DNA from: Chitinophagaceae bacterium
GTDB taxonomy: Bacteria > Bacteroidota > Bacteroidia > Chitinophagales > Chitinophagaceae
Reading direction: 5' to 3'
Length of the DNA stretch: 64,000 bases
NCBI GenBank assembly: GCA_024707305.1
Contig: JANPZZ010000010.1
Span: forward strand, 126,850-190,849
Within the stretch, counting starts at the first letter, position 1. The number at the start of each line of letters is the position of its first letter. Below are positions 40,060 to 49,562 of this stretch, one piece after another. The position numbers and the translations under genes are program-made. A model generated the notes under the pieces. The model made no database searches. It worked only from the letters and a program-made list of their open reading frames with translations, and was not told the DNA's origin.

Positions 40060-40752
40060 TCATTTGGATTCCTCCAGCTTTTTCTTCTCAAAAATCCATT
40101 TGTTCAACGGAAATGCAAGAATCATTAAAATCAGCAGCGCTTCGCCGGCTTCTAATATCTCCGCGCGTTTTCCATGACGCATTAATTCTGTCAATAAAAA
40201 AACGGTGGAAATACAAACCACATGATAAAACCGCGGAATGGGAATCGCTGACTGGTCCGCGAATTTTTGAAAACCACGACTGTAACGATACAACAAAGGA
40301 AAAACCAAAAGATAAATCGCCAGCACCGCAACTAACCCAATCGAAAATATAATCTTATTAATCTTTTTTCCTCCCACTACCAGGTTATGCAAATTGGTTT
40401 CGCCCTGTGCATTGTTTTTTTGGAAAAATTCAGAACTCTCTATTCCAAATATCCGCTGGCCCCAGGAAATTTCTTCACCAGCAGCAAAAAATAAAAATGC
40501 AGCAACAAAAAATGTTACAAACAAAAACCAGGCACTCCTCAACTTAAGAAGTTTAAAGAATCGATAGAAACAAATTATAGATCCCATCAACAGCCCTGCC
40601 ACCGTTATCCATTCTACCACACCATCTTCCTTCACGTATTCCTCATACTGACGGATATTGGTAAAATAAAAATAGAAACCTACCGCCAGCAGCAATCCCA
40701 CAACAGTTAAAATGACTTTTTCTATAGAATGAGGTTTATAATTAAGAGACAT
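40060..40752 (-). CDS. Integral membrane protein of unknown function
   Basis: A 230-residue protein with about six membrane segments (ILTVVGLLLAVGFYFYF, WITVAGLLMGSIICFYRFF, AWFLFVTFFVAAFLFFAAG, IIFSIGLVAVLAIYLLVFPLLY, FYHVVCISTVFLLTEL, ALLILMILAFPL). Its best-kept feature is AAGEEISWGQRIFGIESSEFFQKNNAQGETNLHNL after segment 3, an acidic/aromatic loop I have seen in otherwise unassigned membrane proteins. I cannot give a function. It lies alone between repeat cluster B and the aminotransferase gene. Confidence 0.75.
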   Translation of the reverse strand: MSLNYKPHSIEKVILTVVGLLLAVGFYFYFTNIRQYEEYVKEDGVVEWITVAGLLMGSIICFYRFFKLLKLRSAWFLFVTFFVAAFLFFAAGEEISWGQRIFGIESSEFFQKNNAQGETNLHNLVVGGKKINKIIFSIGLVAVLAIYLLVFPLLYRYSRGFQKFADQSAIPIPRFYHVVCISTVFLLTELMRHGKRAEILEAGEALLILMILAFPLNKWIFEKKKLEESK

Positions 40753-40785
40753 ATCGGTATTGTTTTTTTATAAATTTTCGTGTCG

Positions 40786-41952
40786 CTAAACTCTCAACAG
40801 ACGTTCTGCTGCATTTTCCAGGGTCTCCTTCTTTTTAGCAAAACAAAACCGAATTACTTTATGATCGGTTCCGTTTGTATAAAAAGATGAAACAGGGATA
40901 GTCGCAACTTTCTGTTCCCTCGTTAGCTTTTGTGCAAAGGTAAAATCTCCTTCATCACTAATCGCCTTATACTGCGCACACACAAAATAACTTCCATAAC
41001 TGTTCAGAAAACTAAATCGCGAAGGACGCATCAATTCAAGAAAATAATCTCTTCTATCCTGCATGTCGGCGGCGAGACTCAAATATTGATCTCTGTCTTT
41101 TAAAAATGAAGCCAGCGCTATTTGCGAAGGAGAGTGGCAGGAGAAACAATTAAACTGGTGCAATTTCCTGAACTCGCTCATTAGTGCGGCCGGCGCTACG
41201 GCATATCCCAGTTTCCAACCCGTACAGTGATATACTTTTCCAAAAGAAAAACATACAAAGGCGCGCGACAATAAATCAGGATAACGAAGGATACTCAAAT
41301 GCGGCAGGTTGTCGAACACCAAATGTTCATATACCTCATCACTGAGAATATAGGTTTGCTGATCAAAACTGTTTAATAAATCCCGCAGCGATTGAATATC
41401 TTCTTCACGTAAAATAGACGCAGTCGGGTTGTTGGGATTATTAATGATGATCATCCTGGTGCGTGGCGTAATACGATTTCGTACTTTGTTCCAGTCAATC
41501 TTATAATCCGGAAATTGCAATGGAATGCGTACCGGTACTGCGCCGTTAATTACAATCCCCGGAATATAACTATCATAAGCGGGTTCAAAAACGATTACTT
41601 CATCTCCGGGACGTAACAAACATGTCATTGCAGTATACAATGCATAAGTACCGCCTGGTGTGATTGTTATTTCATCCGCAGGATTAATAGATGTCTGGTA
41701 CAGTGAAGCAATTTTTTCTGCCAGCGTTTCTCTCAACTGCAGATTGCCCTGCATGGGTTGGTACTGGTTGTATCCATCGCGCATTGCTTTATCTACCGCG
41801 TCTATCAAAGCTTCCGGCATCGGGAAATCCGGAAAGCCCTGCCCAAGATTGACCGCATTGTGCTCGTTCGCGAGCGCACTCATCACCGTAAAGATGCTGG
41901 TGCCAACATCCGGAAGTTTGGAATTTATAAGTGCTGTAGTGGGAAGAGACAT
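40786..41952 (-). CDS. PLP-dependent methionine-type aminotransferase (class I/II)
   Basis: A 388-residue fold-type I aminotransferase: VNLGQGFPDFPMPEALIDAVDKAMRDGYNQYQPMQGNLQLRETLA, TITPGGTYALYTAM, MIIINNPNNPTASIL, YILSDEVYEHLVFD and the PLP lysine in SFGKVYHCTGWKLGYAVAPA. The QGFPDF start and overall pattern match YbdL-type methionine aminotransferase rather than aspartate aminotransferase. It would make ketomethiobutyrate from the last step of methionine salvage, or act on other bulky amino acids. It follows the MmcQ/YjbR gene by 9 nt, so the two are probably co-transcribed. Confidence 0.9.
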   Translation of the reverse strand: MSLPTTALINSKLPDVGTSIFTVMSALANEHNAVNLGQGFPDFPMPEALIDAVDKAMRDGYNQYQPMQGNLQLRETLAEKIASLYQTSINPADEITITPGGTYALYTAMTCLLRPGDEVIVFEPAYDSYIPGIVINGAVPVRIPLQFPDYKIDWNKVRNRITPRTRMIIINNPNNPTASILREEDIQSLRDLLNSFDQQTYILSDEVYEHLVFDNLPHLSILRYPDLLSRAFVCFSFGKVYHCTGWKLGYAVAPAALMSEFRKLHQFNCFSCHSPSQIALASFLKDRDQYLSLAADMQDRRDYFLELMRPSRFSFLNSYGSYFVCAQYKAISDEGDFTFAQKLTREQKVATIPVSSFYTNGTDHKVIRFCFAKKKETLENAAERLLRV

Positions 41953-41961
41953 TCGTTTCTT

Positions 41962-42290
41962 TTATTTTTTCTTTTTCGACTTAACGAGATTGTACGAATC
42001 GTTAATCCATTCTTTCAACACGGAATTCGAAATAGTTCCGTCAACAGTAACGGTATTCCAGTGTGTTTTATTCATATGAAATCCGGGTTGAACACACTGA
42101 TATTGTTCTCTCATTTCAACCGCTTTTTCAGGATCACATTTTATATTGAAAGACAGAACTTCTGTATCCAGCCCTGTCAACAGGAACATTTTGCCATTTA
42201 CCTTATACACTAATGTGTCTGGCCCAAAGGGAATGTTTCCTCCGCATCAGGTAAAGAAAGGCAGTATTCCTGTAAAGTTTCGATGTTCAC
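41962..42290 (-). CDS. MmcQ/YjbR family protein (frameshifted)
   Basis: About 109 residues from a GTG at 42288-42290: MNIETLQEYCLSLPDAEETFPFGPDTLVYKVNGKMFLL, then CDPEKAVEMREQYQCVQPGFHMNKTHWNTVTVDGTISNSVLKEWINDSYNLV. This is the double-wing DNA-binding-like CyaY fold of the MmcQ/YjbR family (role unclear). The track shows only the last 82 residues because an A3 run (42226-42228) should be four. It is directly upstream of the aminotransferase gene. Confidence 0.85.
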
Positions 42291-42341
42291 TATTGATTAT
42301 TTGATCGCTGTTTTAAAAGTTTCGCTGCACAAATTATCACT

Positions 42342-43061
42342 TTATTTGGTCTCGATATTTTCTTCCCGTACCAACGGCTCACCCTGCATACGCAGTAATA
42401 TTTGTGCCACCGTTACCACATCTTTCTGGCAATAAACTGCAATACGTTCAAGGTTTTGTTCTTTCCAGTATACTTCCCAAACCCTGCTTCCATCAATATC
42501 ATCCTTTGGCGTGGGTATGCCCAACGCATGCGCCAACAGGTTCAGTGATGTAAAACTTTTATAGTCCCCAAATTTCCACAACTCCATCGTATCGAGGTGG
42601 TTGATTTCCCACGGCTTTTTTCCTGCAATTTCCAGGAGTGTTGGAATGGGAATATTGTTGATGATCATGCGGCGGCAGATAAAGGGAAAATCAAACTCTT
42701 TTCCATTGTGCGCGCACAAAAAACGCTGTTCGTTTCCTGTCCATTTTTGCAACATATCCCGGAACTCAGCCAACAGAATTTTTTCGTCTTCGCCATAAAA
42801 TGATTTGACTACAATCCTGCGGGCGCTGCCATGTCCCTGTATGACTCCGCAACTGATACAAACGATTTTTCCAAACTCAGCATAAATGCCCGCACGCGGA
42901 TAAATGCTTTGCGCTGTCTCTGTTTCACTGTTTCTCAATAAGGTTTCTGCTTTTCTGTCCCACAATGGGCGCCAGCCATCAGGTAACAAGCTGTAGTCGG
43001 GATATTGTGGTACCGTTTCAATATCCAGGAAAAGGATATTTTGGAAAGGATATGATTGCAT
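42342..43061 (-). CDS. DEDD-type 3'-5' exonuclease (RNase H-like)
   Basis: A 239-residue protein from MQSYPFQNILFLDIETVPQ (the 14 codons before it in the track are probably not used). The acidic residues of a DnaQ-like nuclease are in place: FLDIET (motif I), CAHNGKEFDFPFICRR (motif II) and YCQKDVVTVAQI (motif III, YxxxD). The family is annotated as 'predicted 3'-5' exonuclease related to PolB exonuclease'. It probably trims DNA or RNA 3' ends. The gene stands alone. Confidence 0.88.
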   Translation of the reverse strand: MQSYPFQNILFLDIETVPQYPDYSLLPDGWRPLWDRKAETLLRNSETETAQSIYPRAGIYAEFGKIVCISCGVIQGHGSARRIVVKSFYGEDEKILLAEFRDMLQKWTGNEQRFLCAHNGKEFDFPFICRRMIINNIPIPTLLEIAGKKPWEINHLDTMELWKFGDYKSFTSLNLLAHALGIPTPKDDIDGSRVWEVYWKEQNLERIAVYCQKDVVTVAQILLRMQGEPLVREENIETK

Positions 43062-43198
43062 AGAAATTTTTATCTCGATAAAACTAGGGAAAACGATTCT
43101 CACAGCGAGGTGTAAAAAACGATTAAACGACGTTTTTTAACGGATTCATCAGGTAATGTGTAAAATGTTTTCGCAGTGCAACGGGATCCTGGAGGTGA

Positions 43199-44284
43199 TT
43201 AAAGGTACTTATCTCCTTTGTTTCTTTTCACCTCAGCCAGGTAGTCTTTTATTTCCTGCTCTTTATCGCGCTTGCAGATCAGCAGTACATCTTTTGTGTC
43301 CACAACTATATAATCTTCCATTCCCTGCAACAGCACCAGCTTGTTGTCGGGAACATGCACCATTGTGTTTTTTGTATCAAAAACCATCACGGAATCACCA
43401 GCTACCGCGTTATGGAAATAATCTTTCTCCATGTTCTGCCAGGCGCTGTTCCAGGTACCCAGGTCGCTCCATGCAAAACTTGCAGGAATTACATACACAT
43501 TATCTGCTTTTTCCATGATGCCAAAATCGATGGAAATATTGGTGCATTGAGGATAGATTCTCTCTATCGCTTTTTCTTCTTCGGTCGTATTGAAATTATC
43601 TTTCTCCTGCGCAAACACTTCGTAAATCTCGGGCAGGTATTGTTCAAATGCGTGTAAGAGATTTTTTACTTTCCATGTAAAGATGCCAGCATTCCAAAGG
43701 AAGTCGCCACTGTCGATAAACGTTTTTGCAAGTTCCAGGTTAGGTTTTTCTGTAAACGTTTTCACTTTATAAATTCCCGGAGCCGCTTCCAGATCATCGT
43801 GCTGGATATAGCCATAACCCGTATTGGGATGCGTAGGTTTAATCCCGATTGTTACCAACGCGTTGATGTGGTCGATAAAACGCAGCGCAGTTTCTGTCGT
43901 TTCAAGAAACGCATGATCATCCAGTATAAGATTGTCGGCAGGCGCCGCAACCATCAGTGCATTTGGATTGATCTGATGCAGCTTAAAAGCAACGTATGCG
44001 ATGCAGGGAGCGGTGTTCTTACGGGAGGGTTCGCAAAGAATATTCGTTTCCGGTATCTGTGGTAATTGTTCTTTTACTTTCGAAAGATATTCGCGTGCAG
44101 TAACGATAAATATATGATCTGCGGGAACAAGTTTATTATACCTGTCGAAGGTTTGTTGCAGCATGGTTTTGCCAGTACCCAGAATATCCAGGAACTGTTT
44201 GGGGTGCGTGGTACGGCTCATCGGCCAAAAACGGCTACCGATTCCGCCAGCCATTATGGCTACATAATTATTGTTGCTGCTCAT
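43199..44284 (-). CDS. manC: Mannose-1-phosphate guanylyltransferase
   Basis: A 361-residue nucleotidyltransferase: YVAIMAGGIGSRFWPMSRTTHPKQFLDILGTGKTMLQQTFDRY (GTP-binding GGxGxRxWPxSR...PKQ), ILCEPSRKNTAPCIAYVA, MVAAPADNLI, VKTFTEKPN and LWNAGIFTWK. It makes GDP-mannose from mannose-1-phosphate and GTP for exopolysaccharide or LPS sugars. It is the short form without a phosphomannose isomerase domain. It follows kdsD closely on the same strand. The start could also be 44299, five codons earlier. Confidence 0.93.
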   Translation of the reverse strand: MSSNNNYVAIMAGGIGSRFWPMSRTTHPKQFLDILGTGKTMLQQTFDRYNKLVPADHIFIVTAREYLSKVKEQLPQIPETNILCEPSRKNTAPCIAYVAFKLHQINPNALMVAAPADNLILDDHAFLETTETALRFIDHINALVTIGIKPTHPNTGYGYIQHDDLEAAPGIYKVKTFTEKPNLELAKTFIDSGDFLWNAGIFTWKVKNLLHAFEQYLPEIYEVFAQEKDNFNTTEEEKAIERIYPQCTNISIDFGIMEKADNVYVIPASFAWSDLGTWNSAWQNMEKDYFHNAVAGDSVMVFDTKNTMVHVPDNKLVLLQGMEDYIVVDTKDVLLICKRDKEQEIKDYLAEVKRNKGDKYL

Positions 44285-44305
44285 GTCTTTATCCTTCATT
44301 GCCTT

Positions 44306-45271
44306 TTAGATTAATCCCTCACGAATGAGATCGTGAAGGTGAATCATTCCCATGTATTTTCCTTCGTCTGTTACTGCCAGTTGTGTGATCTCGTGTTTGC
44401 GTAATAGATCCAGCGCATCCACCGCCAACGCATCGGCACTGATTGTTTTTGGTTTGCTGGTCATTATTTCTGCTGCCGTCAGCGTCGCATCAAAACGTTG
44501 ATTGTTTTTCAACATCCTTCTTAAATCTCCATCGGTGATGATGCCGAGAAGAACATCATCTTTATCTGTAACTGCAGTTACGCCCAATCGCTTTTGCGTC
44601 ATTTCCATAATGATCTGTTCCAGTGTGGCTGTAGGTGAAACTGCCGGCTTTTCATTGTTGATATATAAATCGGAAACCCGCATATACAACTTTTTACCAA
44701 GTGCGCCACCGGGATGAAACTTGGCAAAATCATCGGGTTGAAAGCCTTTTAATTCCATCAGGCAAACGGCAATTGCATCACCCATTACGAGTTGTGCAGT
44801 CGTACTTGCCGTAGGCGCCAGATTATTGGGGCAGGCTTCTTTATCTACCGTTGTGTTTAATGCGATGGATGATTGTTTTGCGAGATAAGATTCCATGTTT
44901 CCCACCATAGAAATAATGGTGTTGCCAAAATTGCGGATCAGCGGAACGAGGATTTTTATCTCCGGGCTTTCACCGCTCTTGCTTAATACCATCACGATGT
45001 CTTCCTGTTGCACCATTCCCAGGTCGCCGTGTATTGCATCGGCTGCGTGCAGGAAGATGGCGGGTGTACCGGTTGAGTTGAACGTGGCAACAAGTTTTTG
45101 TGCAATGATGGCGCTCTTCCCGATTCCGCTAACAACTATTCGTCCCTTGCAATCTGCAATGGCCTGAACCGCTTTTTCGAAGTCTGCATCAATATAAGTA
45201 GCCATCCTGCTGATGGAGCGGGCTTCCAGTTCAATGGTTTGCAATGCTATGGGGATAATCTGAGAGGGCAT
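44306..45271 (-). CDS. kdsD: D-arabinose-5-phosphate isomerase (KpsF/GutQ type)
   Basis: A 321-residue protein: a SIS domain (GRIVVSGIGKSAIIAQKLVATFNSTGTPAIFLHAADAIHGDLGMVQQEDIVMVLSKSGESPEI; then CPNNLAPTASTTAQLVMGDAIAVCLM) plus two CBS domains (from VSPTATLEQIIMEMTQKRLGVTAVTD and SADALAVDALDLLRKHEITQLAVTDEG). It interconverts ribulose-5-phosphate and arabinose-5-phosphate, the first step of Kdo synthesis for lipopolysaccharide. The pairing with manC makes an envelope-sugar operon. Confidence 0.95.
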   Translation of the reverse strand: MPSQIIPIALQTIELEARSISRMATYIDADFEKAVQAIADCKGRIVVSGIGKSAIIAQKLVATFNSTGTPAIFLHAADAIHGDLGMVQQEDIVMVLSKSGESPEIKILVPLIRNFGNTIISMVGNMESYLAKQSSIALNTTVDKEACPNNLAPTASTTAQLVMGDAIAVCLMELKGFQPDDFAKFHPGGALGKKLYMRVSDLYINNEKPAVSPTATLEQIIMEMTQKRLGVTAVTDKDDVLLGIITDGDLRRMLKNNQRFDATLTAAEIMTSKPKTISADALAVDALDLLRKHEITQLAVTDEGKYMGMIHLHDLIREGLI

Positions 45272-45303
45272 AATTTATCGGATAACACCGTGCGTAATGT
45301 GCG

Positions 45304-45311
45304 CAAAATTA
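45304..45311 (-). promoter_or_regulatory. -7 box for the kdsD-manC operon
   Basis: TAATTTTG on the minus strand, 33 nt before the kdsD start. The -33 element is unclear. Confidence 0.45.
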
Positions 45312-45652
45312 GCGTTTTTGACCCGAATCGCCTGTTTGCACATTGCCGCCGATCATTTTTAACACGCCGGGTTATGGAATACCATTTTTCGGATGTAAAT
45401 TCGCAATCCTCTTGCACACGGGGCTGAAAGCCGAGAGCAGGATGCTGCGAGTTTGAGCTTATTGACCTGGGTCTCCTTAACCACCTGGCTACGGCCGTCG
45501 AAAGAGTAAACCCTTATTTAACGATCAACGCCTTGCCCGTGCATAATTAAAGTGCGCAAAGGCTATGTATTATCTGTTAAAAAGGAGTATCTTAAACAAT
45601 CTGACACTTTTATAAAGTGCGCCGGCAATTCCGGCTTAGTAATATTTGAGTA
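45312..45652. other. Intergenic region between kdsD and recQ
   Basis: About 340 nt between divergent genes with no ORF. 45405-45480 holds a structured-looking stretch (CACGGGGCTGAAAGCCGAGAGCAGGATGCTGCGAG, with a CAGGATGCTG hairpin) that faintly recalls a riboswitch but does not match one on inspection. Confidence 0.4.
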
Positions 45653-47920
45653 ATGGGAACCACAACCGCTAAGAAGTCCGGCACTAAGAAACCGGCAAAA
45701 TCCAATCAACCTGCGGCCACATCCGGCCGGTTCGACCTGCATAAGGCTCTTCAACAATATTTTGGTTTCGAAAAATTTAAGGGGACACAGGAACGTGTGA
45801 TTGAATCACTCCTCGCTGGCAAAGACACTTTTGTGATCATGCCTACCGGCGGAGGTAAAAGTCTTTGTTACCAATTGCCCGCGATGGTAAGTGAAGGTGT
45901 CGCCATTATCGTTTCACCACTGATTGCCCTGATGAAAAACCAGGTGGACCTGGTTCGCAGCTATAGCAGCGACGATGACGTGGCGCATTTTCTCAACTCC
46001 ACACTTACAAAAAGAGAAACTAAAGAAGTTCACGACGACCTGCTGAGCGGCAAAACAAAGATGCTCTATGTAGCACCCGAAACGCTCACCAAACAGGAAA
46101 ACCTTGAATTCTTCGCCGATCTTAAACTTTCATTTTTCGCAGTAGACGAAGCACATTGTATTTCAGAATGGGGTCACGATTTCCGTCCTGAATATCGCCG
46201 CCTTCGTGAAATGATGACACAGATAAACCCCGACATTCCGGTGATTGCATTAACCGCTACTGCCACACCTAAAGTGCAGAGTGATATTGTAAAAAACCTC
46301 GACCTGCGGGAACCCAATGTATTTATTTCTTCATTTAACAGGCCCAACCTGTATTATGAAGTACTACCTAAAATAAAGAAAGCACAAACGGATGAAAGCA
46401 TCGTTCGTTTTATCAAAGCTGCGAAAGGCAAAAGCGGTATTATCTATACACTCAACCGCAAAACAACGGAAGAACTTGCGGATGTTTTAAATGCAAACGG
46501 AATTAAAGCCGTTGCTTATCACGCAGGCCTGGATAGTAAACTGCGTGCCGATCGGCAGGATCAGTTTTTGAATGAGGACGTGCAAGTGATTTGTGCGACT
46601 ATCGCTTTCGGTATGGGAATTGACAAACCCGATATCAGGTTTGTAATTCACTATAATATTCCGAAGAGCATTGAAAACTATTACCAGGAAACCGGTCGCG
46701 CAGGACGTGACGGACTCGAAGGAAAGTGTATTCTTTATTATTCTCATAAAGACGTAAGTAAACTGGAACACCTGATGCGCGACAAGCCCTTGAGCGAACG
46801 CGAAGTGGGTGCCCAGTTGATCAGCGAAACGGTGGCACTTGCAGAAGCAGGAGTTTGTCGCCGCAAAGTGCTGATGAGTTATTTTGGTGAAGAGTACACA
46901 CAGGAAAATTGCGGGCAATGCGATAACTGTAAACATCCAAAAGAAAAACAGGAAGCGAAAGATGAAGCAGTGATTGTATTGAAAGCGATCCGCGACCTGG
47001 ACGAACGTTTTGCAACTGATTATGCAGTACAGATCATTACCGGAAAATTAACGCCACAGATTAAGATGTTCCGCCACGAAGGACTGGCATCATTTGCAAG
47101 TGGTAATGATAAGGATGCGTTTTACTGGAATTCGCTTATTCGCCAGATGTTGCTGGAAGGATTGCTGGTAAAAGACATTGAAGAGTATGGTGTTTTAAAA
47201 ATCAGCAAAAAAGGGAGAAGCGTTTTTGAAAAAACCGAAATCATTCTCTATTGTATTGAATACATTATATGCCGAAGCAAATGCCGATGATGAAGAAGCG
47301 GTAGCGGAAGTAAGTGCAGGTGGCGCAACTGACGACAGGTTGTTTGAAATGTTGAAAGAACTGCGTCAGAAAGAAGCGAAGAAAAAAGTCTACCTCCTTT
47401 TGTGATTTTCCTGGAAAGCTCGTTGCAGGATATGGCAACATTGTACCCCACCAGTGTGGCGGATCTTGAAAAATGCCAGGGCGTAAGCAAGGGTAAAGCC
47501 ATTCGTTATGGTAAACCTTTTGTGGAAATGATCGCGCAATATGTTGCCGATAATAATATTGAGCGCCCCGATGATTTTGTGATGAAGAGTGTGGTGAACA
47601 AGAGTGGAAACAAAGTATATATCATTCAAAATACCGACCGCAAGGTGAGCCTGGAAACCATCGCCAAAAACAAAGGCTGGCGGATGGACGAAATGCTGGA
47701 AGAAATGGAGACCATTGCGGCCAGCGGTACCAAGTTGAACCTGGATTATGCCATCGACGAAATGCTCGATGATGATGATCAGGACGAGATTATTGAGTAT
47801 TTCAAAACCTGCGAAACTTCCTCTCTGCAGGTGGCTCAGCAGGAACTGGCGGAGTTCGATTTCAACTGGGAACAGCTCAAAATCATGCGGATCAAGTTCT
47901 TAAGCGAATATGGCATGTAA
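45653..47920 (+). CDS. recQ: RecQ family ATP-dependent DNA helicase (two frameshifts)
   Basis: About 755 residues. Core: FKGTQERVIESLLAGKDTFVIMPTGGGKSLCYQLPA (motifs 0 and I), VDEAHCISEWGHDFRPEYRRL (DEAH), ALTATATPKV, SGIIYTLNRKTTEELADVLN and HYNIPKSIENYYQETGRAGRDGL (VI). The RQC part has the zinc cysteines (CRRKVLMSYFGEEYTQENCGQCDNC), and the C-terminal half has an HRDC-like domain (ESSLQDMATLYPTSVADLEKCQGVSKGKAIRYGKPFV). It unwinds recombination and fork intermediates. The A6 run ending at 47234 should be five and 47382-47387 should be seven. Confidence 0.93.
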
Positions 47921-47938
47921 GAAAAATAGGATCGGAAT

Positions 47939-47970
47939 TTGTCTAATTCACCCGATTCAGCCTATATTTG
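47939..47970 (+). promoter_or_regulatory. Promoter of tRNA-Phe
   Basis: TTG (47939-47941), a 21-nt spacer and TATATTTG (47963-47970), placed about 22 nt before the tRNA 5' end. Confidence 0.7.
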
Positions 47971-47992
47971 CAGCCCGCAGTGCGGGAAATAA

Positions 47993-48064
47993 GGTGCGGT
48001 AGCTCAGTCGGTAGAGCAAAGGACTGAAAATCCTTGTGTCGGCGGTTCGATCCGCCCCACACCA
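47993..48064 (+). tRNA. tRNA-Phe (GAA anticodon) with an abnormal T-loop
   Basis: The cloverleaf is clear: acceptor GGTGCGG, D-arm GCTCAGTCGGTAGAGC, anticodon arm AAGGA-CTGAAAA-TCCTT (anticodon GAA), T-arm GGCGG..CCGCC and 3' CCACACCA. Two oddities: the T-loop reads TTCGAT, one base short of the usual seven, and the acceptor has a C-A mismatch. Given the many indels in this assembly, a missing base in the T-loop is the simplest reading. A promoter and terminator frame the gene. Confidence 0.9.
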
Positions 48065-48069
48065 CAGAA

Positions 48070-48097
48070 AGACTCAACGTTAAGTTGGGTCTTTTTT
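48070..48097 (+). terminator. Terminator of tRNA-Phe
   Basis: AGACTCAAC-gttaa-GTTGGGTCT with one G-T pair, followed by TTTTTT. Confidence 0.85.
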
Positions 48098-48286
48098 GTT
48101 TTTGGATCATGTGGCAAACACCTGGGCTATAGAGCTATATTCATCCTTGCAAATCGAACACTCAGTGTTACAAATGCAAGGACGATTATGCCCCCCCCAA
48201 TTTGATATACCCAATTTTCTTTTTATTTTGTTGCCCTGGCAGATATCAATCCATGCGGATGTTCTTAGGCAGCATTATAGACTATT

Positions 48287-48670
48287 TTGGAAAACAGCAA
48301 TAAACTAACAACAAAGAAACCCTTCCCCAACTTCACAGGACATTGGCGTCCGTTTCTTTTAACCTTTGTACCCCTGGTTGCGGGTACGCTGATTTATTCA
48401 TTCGAAGACCTGCCGCTCTTCCAGGGCTTCATCCGAAATTATATTCCTGATTTTCTGTGGGCTTTTTCCTGGGGTTCCTGTATGTTATGGCTTTGGAACG
48501 GCTGTGTGCCCACCGGCTGGTGGATTGCTGTAGTGGCCAGTTTTACCATTTTTGAGCTCGGGCAAATGAAGGGTGTAATCCAGGGTCATGGCGACTTCCG
48601 GGATATTATAATTTATGGAATCGGGCTGTTTTTTGCCAAAAAAGCCTGGAAAATCAACCAAAATCAATAA
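48287..48670 (+). CDS. Small integral membrane protein of unknown function
   Basis: A 127-residue protein from a TTG start (no upstream ATG in frame). It has about four membrane segments (WRPFLLTFVPLVAGTLIYSF, DFLWAFSWGSCMLWLWN, GWWIAVVASFTIFELG, IIIYGIGLFFAKKAW) and a conserved-looking Trp/Gly-rich loop (CVPTGWWIAVVASFTIFELGQMKGVIQGHGDFRDIIIYG). It resembles VanZ-like short membrane proteins in its final segment pair, but this is not firm. It opens the same-strand block that leads into the SET/ATP-grasp genes. Confidence 0.65.
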   Translation: MENSNKLTTKKPFPNFTGHWRPFLLTFVPLVAGTLIYSFEDLPLFQGFIRNYIPDFLWAFSWGSCMLWLWNGCVPTGWWIAVVASFTIFELGQMKGVIQGHGDFRDIIIYGIGLFFAKKAWKINQNQ

Positions 48671-48691
48671 AAAACACTCCAAATCGCAGAA

Positions 48692-49306
48692 ATGTACAAA
48701 CACCTCTTTTCCGGTCTTATTCTCGGCATTTTCATGTTTCTGGCTTCCGCGAGTAAAGTAAACAACTTTATCCTTCAAAATTTCGCCCACGACCTCAACG
48801 AAGGTTCAACCGATAGGGTGGAAATGAACGATGGACGCAGCATTGAAACCAGCAATATGCGGGTAACGGGTGTGGCTAACCGACCCCAGGTATGGGTGGA
48901 CGGAGAAAAAGTTTCGATGAAAGATGTAAAGGGTTTCAGGAAGAATGGTGTTTATTACCTGCAAACGAAAAAACATGGCTCCGTAAGAAGAGTGGTTCAG
49001 GGTACAATTAATGTGTATGAAAAAGGATACGTTGATAAAACAACATCAACGTCGCAGGGTCCCAACCCCATGCGATTTGAGCACAATGTTGAAAAATCCT
49101 ATTATCTAATCGAAAGGAATAATAGCGGCGAAGTGGAATTTCTCATGAACAAGAACGACATCATTACGGCTGTACAGGGTTGCCCGCTGGCAGTACAAAT
49201 GGTGGATATCAAGAACAACGCTCTCGCTAAACAGATCAAGAAAAACAAACGCTACCTGAATGAGATTTTTGAGGTTTATAATAACGACTGCAAACCGCTT
49301 CGGTGA
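48692..49306 (+). CDS. Secreted hypothetical protein, paralogue 1
   Basis: A 204-residue protein with an N-terminal signal or anchor (MYKHLFSGLILGIFMFLASAS). The middle carries DRVEMNDGRSIETSNMRVTG, a beta-rich DGEKVSMKDVKGFRKNGVYYLQTKKHGSVRRVVQGTINVYEKGYV, and the end EVEFLMNKNDIITAVQGCPLAVQMVDIKNNALAKQIKKNKRYLNEIFEVYNNDCKP with two cysteines. The 49563-50168 protein has the same layout, so the pair arose by tandem duplication. I do not know the family; periplasmic or surface location is likely. Confidence 0.7.
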   Translation: MYKHLFSGLILGIFMFLASASKVNNFILQNFAHDLNEGSTDRVEMNDGRSIETSNMRVTGVANRPQVWVDGEKVSMKDVKGFRKNGVYYLQTKKHGSVRRVVQGTINVYEKGYVDKTTSTSQGPNPMRFEHNVEKSYYLIERNNSGEVEFLMNKNDIITAVQGCPLAVQMVDIKNNALAKQIKKNKRYLNEIFEVYNNDCKPLR

Positions 49307-49562
49307 TTTTTTCGAATATAGTTGGAAGGTATCCTGAATTGTGGAAGTGAATTGATTTTATCCCCCTATATTTTACCATTGGTATATTTTACGGGATTAA
49401 TGTATCTTGTCGTACAGAGCAATTTGACATAGTGTGTGTTTTCTTTTTTACGCTGATTATTTTTTTAGTTCCATTCCGTACTCGTAGCATTCCCTTCTCC
49501 TTTTTTTGTGGTTCCGACCAGCCGTTTTTCAACTTTTATTACCAAAATAACCGAAAATCAAT

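Noticed and set aside
45405-45480. TPP-like riboswitch upstream of recQ or kdsD
   Set aside because: CACGGGGCTGAAAGCCGAGAG looks vaguely right, but the second conserved half is missing and neither gene is a thiamine gene.
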